This document shows, piece after piece, positions 1-6,687 of a stretch of DNA of 8,699 bases (position 1 is its first letter; each line of letters opens with the position of its first letter). The translations under genes and the position numbers were made by a program. The stretch is from the NCBI GenBank assembly GCA_016928975.1, contig JAFGJR010000068.1, positions 1 to 8,699 on the forward strand, written 5' to 3'. The DNA is from Sedimentisphaerales bacterium. Its GTDB lineage: Bacteria; Planctomycetota; Phycisphaerae; Sedimentisphaerales; SG8-4. The notes under the pieces were generated by a model. The model had not been told where the DNA came from, did not search any database, and saw nothing but the letters and a program-made list of their open reading frames with translations.

Positions 1-1284
1 TACACGACTCGCATGTCGGACGTCGAGCACACGGCCGAGGACTCCGCTGACGCCATTACGCCAATGATGCACATCGATCCCGACAATCCGGACTGGAGTA
101 AACGAGCGCTGCGCCTGGCCGAGTTGATGCAGACGCTCTGGACCGGGCGCAACGAGCGAGGCTTTTTGCAGTTCAAGAGCACCTATTTCACGGCGGAGAG
201 ACTGGACCTGGCGCCGGCTCGTGCCTGCGACACGGTCTATCATCCGCGAGTCGTCCAGCCGACGCTCCTGTACTGGCAGCGAACGGGAGACCCGGCGTTG
301 ACGAAGCTCTTCTCCACCTGGATGGACACATGGGTCGATGCCGCAGGGCGCGCCGAACGAGGCAAGCCGGCCGGGATCATCCCCACCGCCATCCACTGGC
401 CCGATGGACGCATTGGCGGTCTCGATCCCAACTGGTGGGACCCGCGAAATCACGGCGAACATACGCTCTATCTGTTCCCCAGCGCGATGAGCATGATGAT
501 CCACACGCTCCTGCTGACCTACCAGATGACCGGCGACGAAAAGTACCTGCAACCCATACGATCCATGGCGGAGATTCGGCTCGAATATCTGGAGTCATCA
601 TCGAAGCAACCTGAAGCACCGGGCACAGAAGCATGGTGCGCCGCTCGCCTGGGGTGCGTGACTGACGCCGCGGCCAAATACAGGTTCCTGACCGGCGGGC
701 GTGATTTTGACGCTCTGGTGACTCGCGAGAAGTCGCCGTACATGCGTTATCGCCTGGATGGCGACCCGGAAGCGCTCGCCAAAGCACTGATGGAAAACGC
801 CGGGGCCCTTCGGGTCAACTTCCCCGGCTACACGAGCGAGGTGCGGTACACAGACCGTGTATTGCGATTCCCCACGCTCTTCGGACCGGACGGAATCACG
901 AAGAAGGCGGTCCCGGCCATTCGCGTGCCCAACCCCGCCCTGCTCTATTCCAGTGCGACAGGCGATCCCGGCACGGCGGAGTATTTCCCACTTGACGCCG
1001 TACGATGGCTCACACCCCCTCGGGAAATCGCAGTGCTGGTGTCCGAAGGGGACAAGAAGGAGCTACGGGCCGACCTGTTCCATTTCGGTCCCGACGACCG
1101 GACCATGGGCGCCGAATTCTACCTCCTGGAGCCGGGCATCTACAAGCTGGCTCTTGCAGCAGCCGGCGGCGCGTCGACAGAGCCGATACAAGAGCATACG
1201 TTTCACGTCACCGGCCGGCGCAGCCGTGTGTCATTCACCCTGCCGCCATGTCGCCTATGTCACCTCCGTGTGCAACGCCAGTAG
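1..1284 (+). CDS. Probable carbohydrate-active alpha/alpha-toroid protein, C-terminal part (5' truncated by window)
   Basis: The frame is open to the left edge, so this is probably the C-terminal 427 residues of a larger protein. The ATG at 13 has no ribosome binding site in view and starts no signal peptide. Counting from that ATG, residues 30-230 are helix-rich, with aromatic and Gly-Asp turns (LLYWQRTGDPAL at 86-97, TYQMTGDEKYLQPI at 169-182), as in (alpha/alpha) toroid glycosidases and lyases. A conserved-looking loop, HWPDGRIGG followed by LDPNWWDPRNHGEH (about 128-150), could line an active site. Residues from about 330 to the end look like a beta-sandwich tail. The downstream glycoside hydrolase starts 14 bases after the stop, so the two probably share a transcript and a polysaccharide-processing role. 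I cannot name a CAZy family. It could be a heparinase-like or GH-like enzyme, or a non-catalytic relative. Confidence 0.7.
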   Translation, partial: YTTRMSDVEHTAEDSADAITPMMHIDPDNPDWSKRALRLAELMQTLWTGRNERGFLQFKSTYFTAERLDLAPARACDTVYHPRVVQPTLLYWQRTGDPALTKLFSTWMDTWVDAAGRAERGKPAGIIPTAIHWPDGRIGGLDPNWWDPRNHGEHTLYLFPSAMSMMIHTLLLTYQMTGDEKYLQPIRSMAEIRLEYLESSSKQPEAPGTEAWCAARLGCVTDAAAKYRFLTGGRDFDALVTREKSPYMRYRLDGDPEALAKALMENAGALRVNFPGYTSEVRYTDRVLRFPTLFGPDGITKKAVPAIRVPNPALLYSSATGDPGTAEYFPLDAVRWLTPPREIAVLVSEGDKKELRADLFHFGPDDRTMGAEFYLLEPGIYKLALAAAGGASTEPIQEHTFHVTGRRSRVSFTLPPCRLCHLRVQRQ

Positions 1285-1285
1285 T

Positions 1286-1292
1286 GAAGGAG
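1286..1292 (+). promoter_or_regulatory. Ribosome binding site of the DUF5060/GH5-like gene
   Basis: GAAGGAG lies 6 bases before the ATG at 1299. It decides the start: the same frame is open back to an ATG at 1005, but that extension lies inside the upstream gene and would bury the signal peptide. Confidence 0.75.
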
Positions 1293-1298
1293 AACTGC

Positions 1299-3023
1299 AT
1301 GTTCAGACGCATTCCACCCATCCTGTTCGTCACAGTGGTCAGCCTATCGGCGGCTGCGAAAGAACCGGCGATCCGTTCTGCACAACCAGAGTCAAGGACC
1401 ATCGGGCTCTATGAGAAGTTCGAGCTCCGCATCGACCTCGACGCGACCCACGAGAATCCGTACGACCCTGAGCAGGTGGATGTGCAGGCGGAGTTCACCG
1501 CCCCGTCCGGCAAGAAGCAGACCATGTGGGGCTTCTACAATCCATCGGGCTGGTCAAGACTGTGGATGGTGCGCTTCTCGCCAACCGAGAAAGGGACGTG
1601 GAGCTACATCGTCAAGGTCACAGACCGCCAAGGGTCGGCGCAGGGCCGGTCGGGCACATTCACCGTCACCGATTCCCCCCATCACGGCTTTGTCAGCATC
1701 GCTCCCAATCAGCGTTATCTCAAGTACGACGACGGTACATCGTTCTATGGCGTCGGCCTGTGGTACAACGACAGCTATGAGCTGTTCAATCAGGGCCAGA
1801 TCACCGAGAAGGACCTGGATCGGCTCCAGGAGCTGGGCGTCAATTTCATCAGCTTCTTCCACACCCCGCTTGAGACGATGGGCACGGGGCTCGGCCGCTA
1901 CGACGAGAATCGCTGCGGCCGGCTCGACCAGCTCTTTCAGTGGTGCGAGCAACGCGACATCCACATCAGTTGGAACATCTGGTTCCACTCCTACCTGTCG
2001 CAGGCGGTCTGGGGCGGAGGCAATGCCCGCTACCGCTACAATCCCTACAGTCTCGTCACCGACGCCGCAGGCTTCTTCGCCAGCGAGCCAGCGTGGAAGT
2101 ACCAGGAGAAGCTGTATCGCTACATCATCGCTCGCTGGGGGTACAGCCGGGCGTTGTTCCTGTGGTTCATCATCGATGAGATCAACGGCACGGAAGGCTG
2201 GGAGAAAGGCAGCCAGGAGGCGGCGGAGCAGTGGTGCCGCAAGATGGACGCCTTCCTCAACGAGCACGATCCCTATGGCCGGCCGACCACGGGCACCCAG
2301 AGCGGCGGCATCGGCCAGTGGTGGCCCGGCGGCTACAAGATATTCGACATCGCGGCAAGGGAGATATACGAGGCTCAGGGACACCCCATGCCCAAGAGCG
2401 GAAAGCTCGACTGCGACGACGAGAACCCCCTGCAATTCAGCTATCGCAACTACGCGACACAGGTACAGGACCTGTGGAAAGGCTTCGACAAGCCCGCGAT
2501 CGTCGGAGAATGCGGCTACGATCACACCTACTACGAGCCGGGCATGCCGGGCTACCTGGCCATGTACCACAACGCACTGTGGGTGAGTCTGGCCAATGGC
2601 CTGTGCTGCACGCCATTCTGGTGGGCGTATTCCGACTGGATCAATGACGGCGTCGTCACCAGTCAGATGCGGCATTTTGCGCAGTTTGTCGGCGGTATCG
2701 ACTTCGCCCATCTCAGTCCTGAGCCTGCCCAGATTACCTCGCCCAATTGCGACGCGTGGGCGATCCGGAGCGGCGATTTCGCATTCGGCTGGGTGGCCAA
2801 TCCACGGACCAGCGTTGCGAAGGAGACGTTCACGATCTCCGGACTGAGGGATGGCGAATACGAGGTAAGACCGTATCGCACGTGGCGAGGTCGATACCTG
2901 GATCCCCAGACACTCCAGTGCCGCGATGGCAAGCTTACCGTCACGATCCCGGAGCTGCGTACGACCGGCGGTCATGCCTCGCATATCGGCAACGACGTTG
3001 CGTTCAAGATCTCGCCGAAATAG
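1299..3023 (+). CDS. Secreted DUF5060-domain glycoside hydrolase (GH5-like TIM barrel)
   Basis: This 574-residue protein is probably exported and hydrolyses a plant- or algal-type polysaccharide. Residues 1-20 (MFRRIPPILFVTVVSLSAAA) form a signal peptide. Residues 36-124 match DUF5060, an Ig-like domain found before GH5-type barrels: YEKFELRIDLDAT, ENPYDP, FTAPSGK, then MVRFSPTEKGTWSY. Residues 135-470 look like a TIM barrel. The best acid/base candidate is Glu294 in LWFIIDEINGTEGW (strand 4 position) and the best nucleophile is Glu404 in PAIVGECGYDH (strand 7 position). Aromatic clusters (NIWFHSY, GQWWPGG, PFWWAYSDW) suit a sugar-binding cleft. Residues 485-574 form a beta-rich C-terminal domain. 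It probably forms an operon with the toroid protein upstream. Substrate is unknown; mannan or another beta-glycan is only a guess. The domain call is firm, the catalytic residues less so. Confidence 0.85.
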   Translation: MFRRIPPILFVTVVSLSAAAKEPAIRSAQPESRTIGLYEKFELRIDLDATHENPYDPEQVDVQAEFTAPSGKKQTMWGFYNPSGWSRLWMVRFSPTEKGTWSYIVKVTDRQGSAQGRSGTFTVTDSPHHGFVSIAPNQRYLKYDDGTSFYGVGLWYNDSYELFNQGQITEKDLDRLQELGVNFISFFHTPLETMGTGLGRYDENRCGRLDQLFQWCEQRDIHISWNIWFHSYLSQAVWGGGNARYRYNPYSLVTDAAGFFASEPAWKYQEKLYRYIIARWGYSRALFLWFIIDEINGTEGWEKGSQEAAEQWCRKMDAFLNEHDPYGRPTTGTQSGGIGQWWPGGYKIFDIAAREIYEAQGHPMPKSGKLDCDDENPLQFSYRNYATQVQDLWKGFDKPAIVGECGYDHTYYEPGMPGYLAMYHNALWVSLANGLCCTPFWWAYSDWINDGVVTSQMRHFAQFVGGIDFAHLSPEPAQITSPNCDAWAIRSGDFAFGWVANPRTSVAKETFTISGLRDGEYEVRPYRTWRGRYLDPQTLQCRDGKLTVTIPELRTTGGHASHIGNDVAFKISPK

Positions 3024-3032
3024 CCTCGCCGC

Positions 3033-3118
3033 GAGCAGAGCACGCCGACCTTGAAGAAGACATCGTAGGGTGCATCCACGAGCGGGCACTCCCCGGTTTC
3101 GCCGTCGAGCACTCCTGC
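3033..3118 (-). pseudogene. Decayed C-terminal fragment of a MipA/OmpV-family gene
   Basis: On the minus strand this stretch reads LDGETGECPLVDAPYDVF followed by FKVGVLCS. It aligns with the last residues of the intact barrel gene at 7491-8036, which read LDESITDSPVADADYDAF then FTIGMSCSW; 12 of 28 aligned residues are identical. At DNA level, 3033-3086 matches 7498-7551 at 42 of 54 positions by hand count. Similarity continues to about 3118 across an apparent one-base gap, that is, a frameshift. The terminal Trp and stop codon are lost, so the frame runs on into the antisense of the hydrolase gene. No upstream part of the barrel or signal peptide is visible. It is best read as a remnant of a second copy. 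A very small intact gene is possible but unlikely. Confidence 0.6.
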
Positions 3119-3170
3119 TGCCTGATGGGTCCGGCGGCTGGAAGATGCAGCAAGTCGGTAATCATCGCTA

Positions 3171-3199
3171 TTGAGATTCAGCACGCCAGCGCGTATCAT
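3171..3199 (+). promoter_or_regulatory. Candidate sigma70-type promoter of the mlaC-RND-mlaA operon
   Basis: TTGAGA (3171-3176) and TATCAT (3194-3199) are separated by exactly 17 bases, each one or two mismatches from the sigma70 consensus. Transcription would start near 3206, upstream of the three coupled genes. This is a pattern match only. Confidence 0.4.
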
Positions 3200-3373
3200 G
3201 GGATCCGCAGGACCCTGGAATACAGGTGATCAGGTATGATGAGAAACCCTGGTCGCAATGGGGTGGTGTCGAGTGTTGATCGTCACAAGACGTGTCGTCG
3301 CTATCAAGGTGTGTGTATGGAGATGCCAATCAGGCAATGGTCTATGATCGAGCGATTTGAAGAAAGAGAGCGA

Positions 3374-4117
3374 ATGGAAGCCGCGACCAGACGAGTCATG
3401 GGAGGTCTGGGGCTCGTGATTCTCGTTCTGCTGGCGTCGGGGTGGGCAGCCCACGCGCAGGAGAGAGGGCCGAAGGGCGCGAAGGAGCAGCCTGGGGCTC
3501 AATCGGCTGCCCGTGTGGATGATCCGAACGATCCGAACGAGCTGTGGTGGCGAAGGTGGGACGTATCGGTCAAGGACCCCAACGACCCGAATGAACTGCT
3601 GGAGGTCAAGTGGAATGCGGTTCTCAAGGTGCTCCAGGCCCAAGACATGGATCAGCCGGTCAAAGAGAAGATCATCGACCGAATCGTCAGCCCTGTCTTT
3701 GATTTCCCGCTGATGGCGCAACTGGCCCTGGGCCGGACCCACTGGCCCAAGTTGAACCCGGCGCAGCGAGAGCGGTTCACCACGCTCTTTGTCGAGCGGC
3801 TCAAGGCGCTGTATCTGGAGAAAACGACGCTGTACCGGAACGAAAAGACTGTGCTCAAACCCGGCGTGCGGAGAAGAAACACGGTCCAGATTCCCATGAT
3901 GCTCCTGTCCGAAGGACAGGAGATTGCTATGTCGTACAAGCTCCACAAGGCGGACGGGCAAAGCAAGGATCGCTCGACGGCACGATGGAGGATCTACGAC
4001 GTCGAGATCCAGGGCGTCAGCATCCTCCTGACCTATCGGTCGCAGTTCGACGACATCCTTCGCCAGGGCACCGTGAAGGACCTTCTTTCTCAGTTGGAAA
4101 AGCCGTCGGGTGAATGA
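3374..4117 (+). CDS. mlaC: MlaC/Ttg2D-family periplasmic lipid-binding protein
   Basis: This 247-residue exported protein belongs to the MlaC/Ttg2D family, whose members carry phospholipids across the periplasm. The start at 3374 puts an Arg-Arg n-region and a hydrophobic core (GGLGLVILVLLASGWAAHA) at the front, with likely cleavage at AHA|QE (residues 28/29). A purine-rich AAAGAGAG lies just upstream, though closely spaced. In-frame ATGs at 3236, 3317 and 3344 would bury the signal peptide. The family core is clear: FDFPLMAQLALGRTHW then LNPAQRERFTTLFVERL (about 109-143), and WRIYDVEIQGVSILLTYRSQ (205-224) near the end. An Asp/Pro/Asn-rich linker with a doubled DPNDPNEL (50-57 and 68-75) lies between the signal and the core and is not a usual MlaC feature. 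Its stop overlaps the next start (ATGA). HpnM-type hopanoid-associated proteins belong to the same family, so the cargo may not be a phospholipid. Confidence 0.85.
   Translation: MEAATRRVMGGLGLVILVLLASGWAAHAQERGPKGAKEQPGAQSAARVDDPNDPNELWWRRWDVSVKDPNDPNELLEVKWNAVLKVLQAQDMDQPVKEKIIDRIVSPVFDFPLMAQLALGRTHWPKLNPAQRERFTTLFVERLKALYLEKTTLYRNEKTVLKPGVRRRNTVQIPMMLLSEGQEIAMSYKLHKADGQSKDRSTARWRIYDVEIQGVSILLTYRSQFDDILRQGTVKDLLSQLEKPSGE
3521..3598 (+). repeat. Duplicated DPNDPNEL peptide motif within the MlaC-like protein
   Basis: Two copies of the octapeptide DPNDPNEL are encoded at 3521-3544 and 3575-3598. They are separated by ten residues that include WWRRWDVSVK. Codons differ between copies (for example GATCCG versus GACCCC), so the repeat is kept at protein rather than DNA level. 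Each unit is itself a doubled Asp-Pro-Asn, which could bind a divalent cation or act as an extended linker. Function is unknown. Confidence 0.6.
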
Positions 4118-6687
4118 TGTACCATTTGTTCCATCGAGACAGCTCCGCGCAGGCGGATCGCTCGCTGGCGCAGTCTGTCTACGACCGGGTGGTTCTCAGA
4201 CACCCCAAGGCTGTACTGGCGTGTCTGTTGGCGACCGTCGTCATCTGTGGATGGGGAGCCAGACGTTTCCGGCTGGATGCTTCAACGGAGACCTTGATTC
4301 TGGAGAACGACCAGGACCTCAAGTACTCCCGCCTGATTGACTCCCGGTATGGAAGCAGTGACTTCCTGGCTCTGACGTTCACACCCAGGCAGGACCTGTT
4401 CTCCGACAGCACGTTGGGCGTGCTGGCGAGCCTCCGGGACGACCTGAAGCGGCTGGGCATCGCCGAGTCCGTGCGAACGATCCTCGACGTGCCTCTGCTG
4501 GAGAGTCCGCCGATTCCCTTGAAGGAGCTGGGCTCGACGACCCGCACGCTGGAGTCGCCGGATGTGGACAAGGCCCTGGCCCGAAAGGAGCTGACGCAAA
4601 GCCCTTTGTACGAGGGCCAGTTAGTCAGTTCGGACTTGAAGACCACGGTCATCCTGATCACCTTCCCGCGTGATCATCGCTACTATGATCTGCGGCACCG
4701 AAGAAACACGCTGCGGGAGGAAAGGACGGCGGGCCCGCTGACGGAAGCGGAACGGGTCGAGCTCCAGGAGGTGACCCGCGAATTCGCGCGGTACCGCGAC
4801 GAGGTTCGCCAGCGGGAACACGACGAGATTGTGGCCATTCGCTCGATCACGGACCGGTACCGCTCACACGGCTCGCTGTTCCTGGGCGGTGTGAACATGA
4901 TCGCCGACGACATGATCAGCTTCATCAAAAGCGACCTGCGGGTCTTCGGGACAGCGGTGTTCCTTCTGCTCGTGCTCACAATCGCGGTGATCTTCCGCAG
5001 GGTCTATTGGGTTCTTCTTCCCATGTCGGTCTGCCTGGTCTCCGTGATGTGTACCGTCGGGTTCCTGGGCTGGTTCGGCTGGGAAGTCACGGTCGTCAGC
5101 TCCAACTTCATCTCCCTGCAACTGATCATCACGCTGGCCATGACCATTCACCTGATGGTCCGCTACCGGGAGTATGCCGCGGAGCGGCCCGACGCCAGCC
5201 AGTACGAGCTGATCCGCCGTACGATCGGAACGATGCTGCGGCCGTGCATGTACTCGGGGCTGACCACGATGGCTGGCTTCGCGTCCCTGGCCTTCAGCGA
5301 CATCCGGCCGGTGATCACCTTCGGCTACATCATGGTCGTGGGCGTGGCGTTCTCCATTCTTGTGCCCTTCCTGTTCCTGCCGGCCGTGCTGATGCTTCTG
5401 GCCCGGGATCGACCGTGGTCGGGCAGCCGGTCCCGGTGGCAACTGACACCGATGCTGGGTCGATTCACTGTCGCACATGGTCCCTTGATCCTCGTGGCCA
5501 GCGTCGTATTGCTGACCGTCAACGTCATTGGGATTCGCAAGCTCCAGGTGGAGAATTGCTTCATCAACTACTTCAAGCCCACCACCGAGATCTACCAGGG
5601 GATGAAGGTTGTGGACCGGCAGCTCGGCGGGACTACGCCCCTGGACGTGGTCATCGATTTTGAGCCGGTGGCACCGGACGCGGCGATCCCATCCGCGGCG
5701 GCCACTGACGCTGACGCTGTATTCGACCAGTTTGAGGAGTTCGACACACCATCGCCGACAACTCAGCAGAAGTACTGGTTCACACCGCAGAAAATGGCGC
5801 GGATCGCCGCTGTCCACGACTACCTGGATGGCCTCCCGGAGACCGGCAAAGTCCTGTCGGTCGTGACCCTGGTCCGGATGATCGAGAGAGTCAAAGGAGG
5901 CGAGGCTCTGGACAACATGGAATTGGCCTTGCTGTTCAACCAGATCCCCGATCAGCTCAAGGAAGTATTGGTCAGGCCGTACGTGTCCGTGGACCACAAC
6001 CAGGCGAGGCTCACGGTGCGGGTCCTCGACTCCGACCCTTCCCTGAGACGCAACGACCTGCTCAAGCGAATCCGGGCGGATCTGACCGGCATACTCGGCC
6101 TTGCGCCTGAGTCGGCGCACTTGACCGGTGTCCTGGTCTTGTACAACAACATGCTCCAGAGCCTGTACGCGTCCCAGATCGCCACGATGGGCTTTGCCAT
6201 GCTCTTTCTGATGGGGACCTTCGTGATCGTGTTCCGATCTTTGCGGATCGCGCTCATTGCGATCTTCCCCAACCTGCTGGCGGTCAGTTGCGTGCTGGGG
6301 GTGATGGGCTGGCTGGGCATCCCGCTGGATATGATGACGATCACCATCGCCGCCATCGGCGTGGGCCTGGCCGACGACGACACGATCCACTACATCCACC
6401 GGTTCAAGCATGAGGTCCAGGCGGAAGGAAGCTATCGCACGGCGCTGCACCGGTCACATGACAGTATCGGCCACGCCATCTACTACACGACGGTGACACT
6501 GGCCATCGGGTTCTCCATCCTGAGCCTGTCGAGCTTCGTCCCCACGATCTACTTCGGCCTGTTGACCGTGCTGGCGATTACTATGGCTTTGCTGGCGTCG
6601 TTGACCGTACTGCCGCAATTGCTGGTGCTGATCAAGCCCTACGGCAAGGAGCCCAGGACTCGCAAGAGCAACCAGGAGAGGACATGA
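4114..6687 (+). CDS. RND/MMPL-superfamily inner-membrane transporter (HpnN-like architecture)
   Basis: This 857-residue protein has the two-fold RND layout. TM1 is about 33-48, followed by a long periplasmic loop (50-275). TM2-6 lie at about 278-430. TM7 (456-472) precedes a second loop (476-685), and TM8-12 lie at 691-840. This fits single-gene RND exporters of the MMPL/COG1033 type, to which the hopanoid transporter HpnN belongs, rather than AcrB drug pumps of about 1,000 residues. The proton-relay signature is clear in the second half: GVGLADDDTIHYIHRF (749-764), with three Asp in TM10. The equivalent first-half stretch, QLIITLAMTIHLMVRYRE (336-353), keeps the His and Arg but has no Asp. 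The second loop has an acidic insert (about 530-550, DADAVFDQFEEFD). The start overlaps the MlaC stop by 4 bases with only a weak ribosome binding site, so translation is probably coupled. ATG at 4117 is an alternative start. Likely role: powering lipid movement with MlaC and MlaA (inference). Confidence 0.85.
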   Translation: MMYHLFHRDSSAQADRSLAQSVYDRVVLRHPKAVLACLLATVVICGWGARRFRLDASTETLILENDQDLKYSRLIDSRYGSSDFLALTFTPRQDLFSDSTLGVLASLRDDLKRLGIAESVRTILDVPLLESPPIPLKELGSTTRTLESPDVDKALARKELTQSPLYEGQLVSSDLKTTVILITFPRDHRYYDLRHRRNTLREERTAGPLTEAERVELQEVTREFARYRDEVRQREHDEIVAIRSITDRYRSHGSLFLGGVNMIADDMISFIKSDLRVFGTAVFLLLVLTIAVIFRRVYWVLLPMSVCLVSVMCTVGFLGWFGWEVTVVSSNFISLQLIITLAMTIHLMVRYREYAAERPDASQYELIRRTIGTMLRPCMYSGLTTMAGFASLAFSDIRPVITFGYIMVVGVAFSILVPFLFLPAVLMLLARDRPWSGSRSRWQLTPMLGRFTVAHGPLILVASVVLLTVNVIGIRKLQVENCFINYFKPTTEIYQGMKVVDRQLGGTTPLDVVIDFEPVAPDAAIPSAAATDADAVFDQFEEFDTPSPTTQQKYWFTPQKMARIAAVHDYLDGLPETGKVLSVVTLVRMIERVKGGEALDNMELALLFNQIPDQLKEVLVRPYVSVDHNQARLTVRVLDSDPSLRRNDLLKRIRADLTGILGLAPESAHLTGVLVLYNNMLQSLYASQIATMGFAMLFLMGTFVIVFRSLRIALIAIFPNLLAVSCVLGVMGWLGIPLDMMTITIAAIGVGLADDDTIHYIHRFKHEVQAEGSYRTALHRSHDSIGHAIYYTTVTLAIGFSILSLSSFVPTIYFGLLTVLAITMALLASLTVLPQLLVLIKPYGKEPRTRKSNQERT
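6674..6681 (+). promoter_or_regulatory. Ribosome binding site of mlaA
   Basis: AGGAGAGG lies within the last codons of the transporter gene. The AGGAG core is 5 bases from the ATG at 6684 and 8 bases from the ATG at 6687, so either could be used and the protein would differ by one Met. It gives mlaA its own strong initiation site besides coupling. Confidence 0.7.

Larger units (their letters stand above)
3024..3373. other. Gene-free gap with decayed gene fragment and candidate promoter
   Basis: These 350 bases separate the glycoside hydrolase from the lipid-transport operon. They hold a minus-strand remnant of a MipA/OmpV-type 3' end (about 3033-3118) and a sigma70-like promoter (3171-3199). 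A leader of roughly 165 bases runs from the predicted transcription start to the ATG at 3374. No convincing hairpin plus T-run terminator follows the hydrolase stop. No RNA gene was recognised. Confidence 0.6.

Noticed and set aside
1005..1298. 98-codon N-terminal extension of the glycoside hydrolase
   Set aside because: It overlaps the upstream gene, has no ribosome binding site, and would hide a clear signal peptide that starts at 1299 after GAAGGAG.
1554..3089. 511-codon minus-strand open frame opposite the glycoside hydrolase
   Set aside because: It mirrors a clearly conserved coding region in high-GC DNA, its product is Val/Ala/Leu/Arg-rich with no domain, and it is an antisense shadow.
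3236..3373. 46-codon N-terminal extension of the MlaC-like protein
   Set aside because: No good ribosome binding site, polar and unstructured, and it would place the signal peptide internally; the extension is more likely leader RNA.
4864..6450. 528-codon minus-strand open frame opposite the RND transporter
   Set aside because: The product is His/Asp/Gln/Arg-rich low-complexity sequence produced by antisense of membrane-helix codons; no motif or ribosome binding site.
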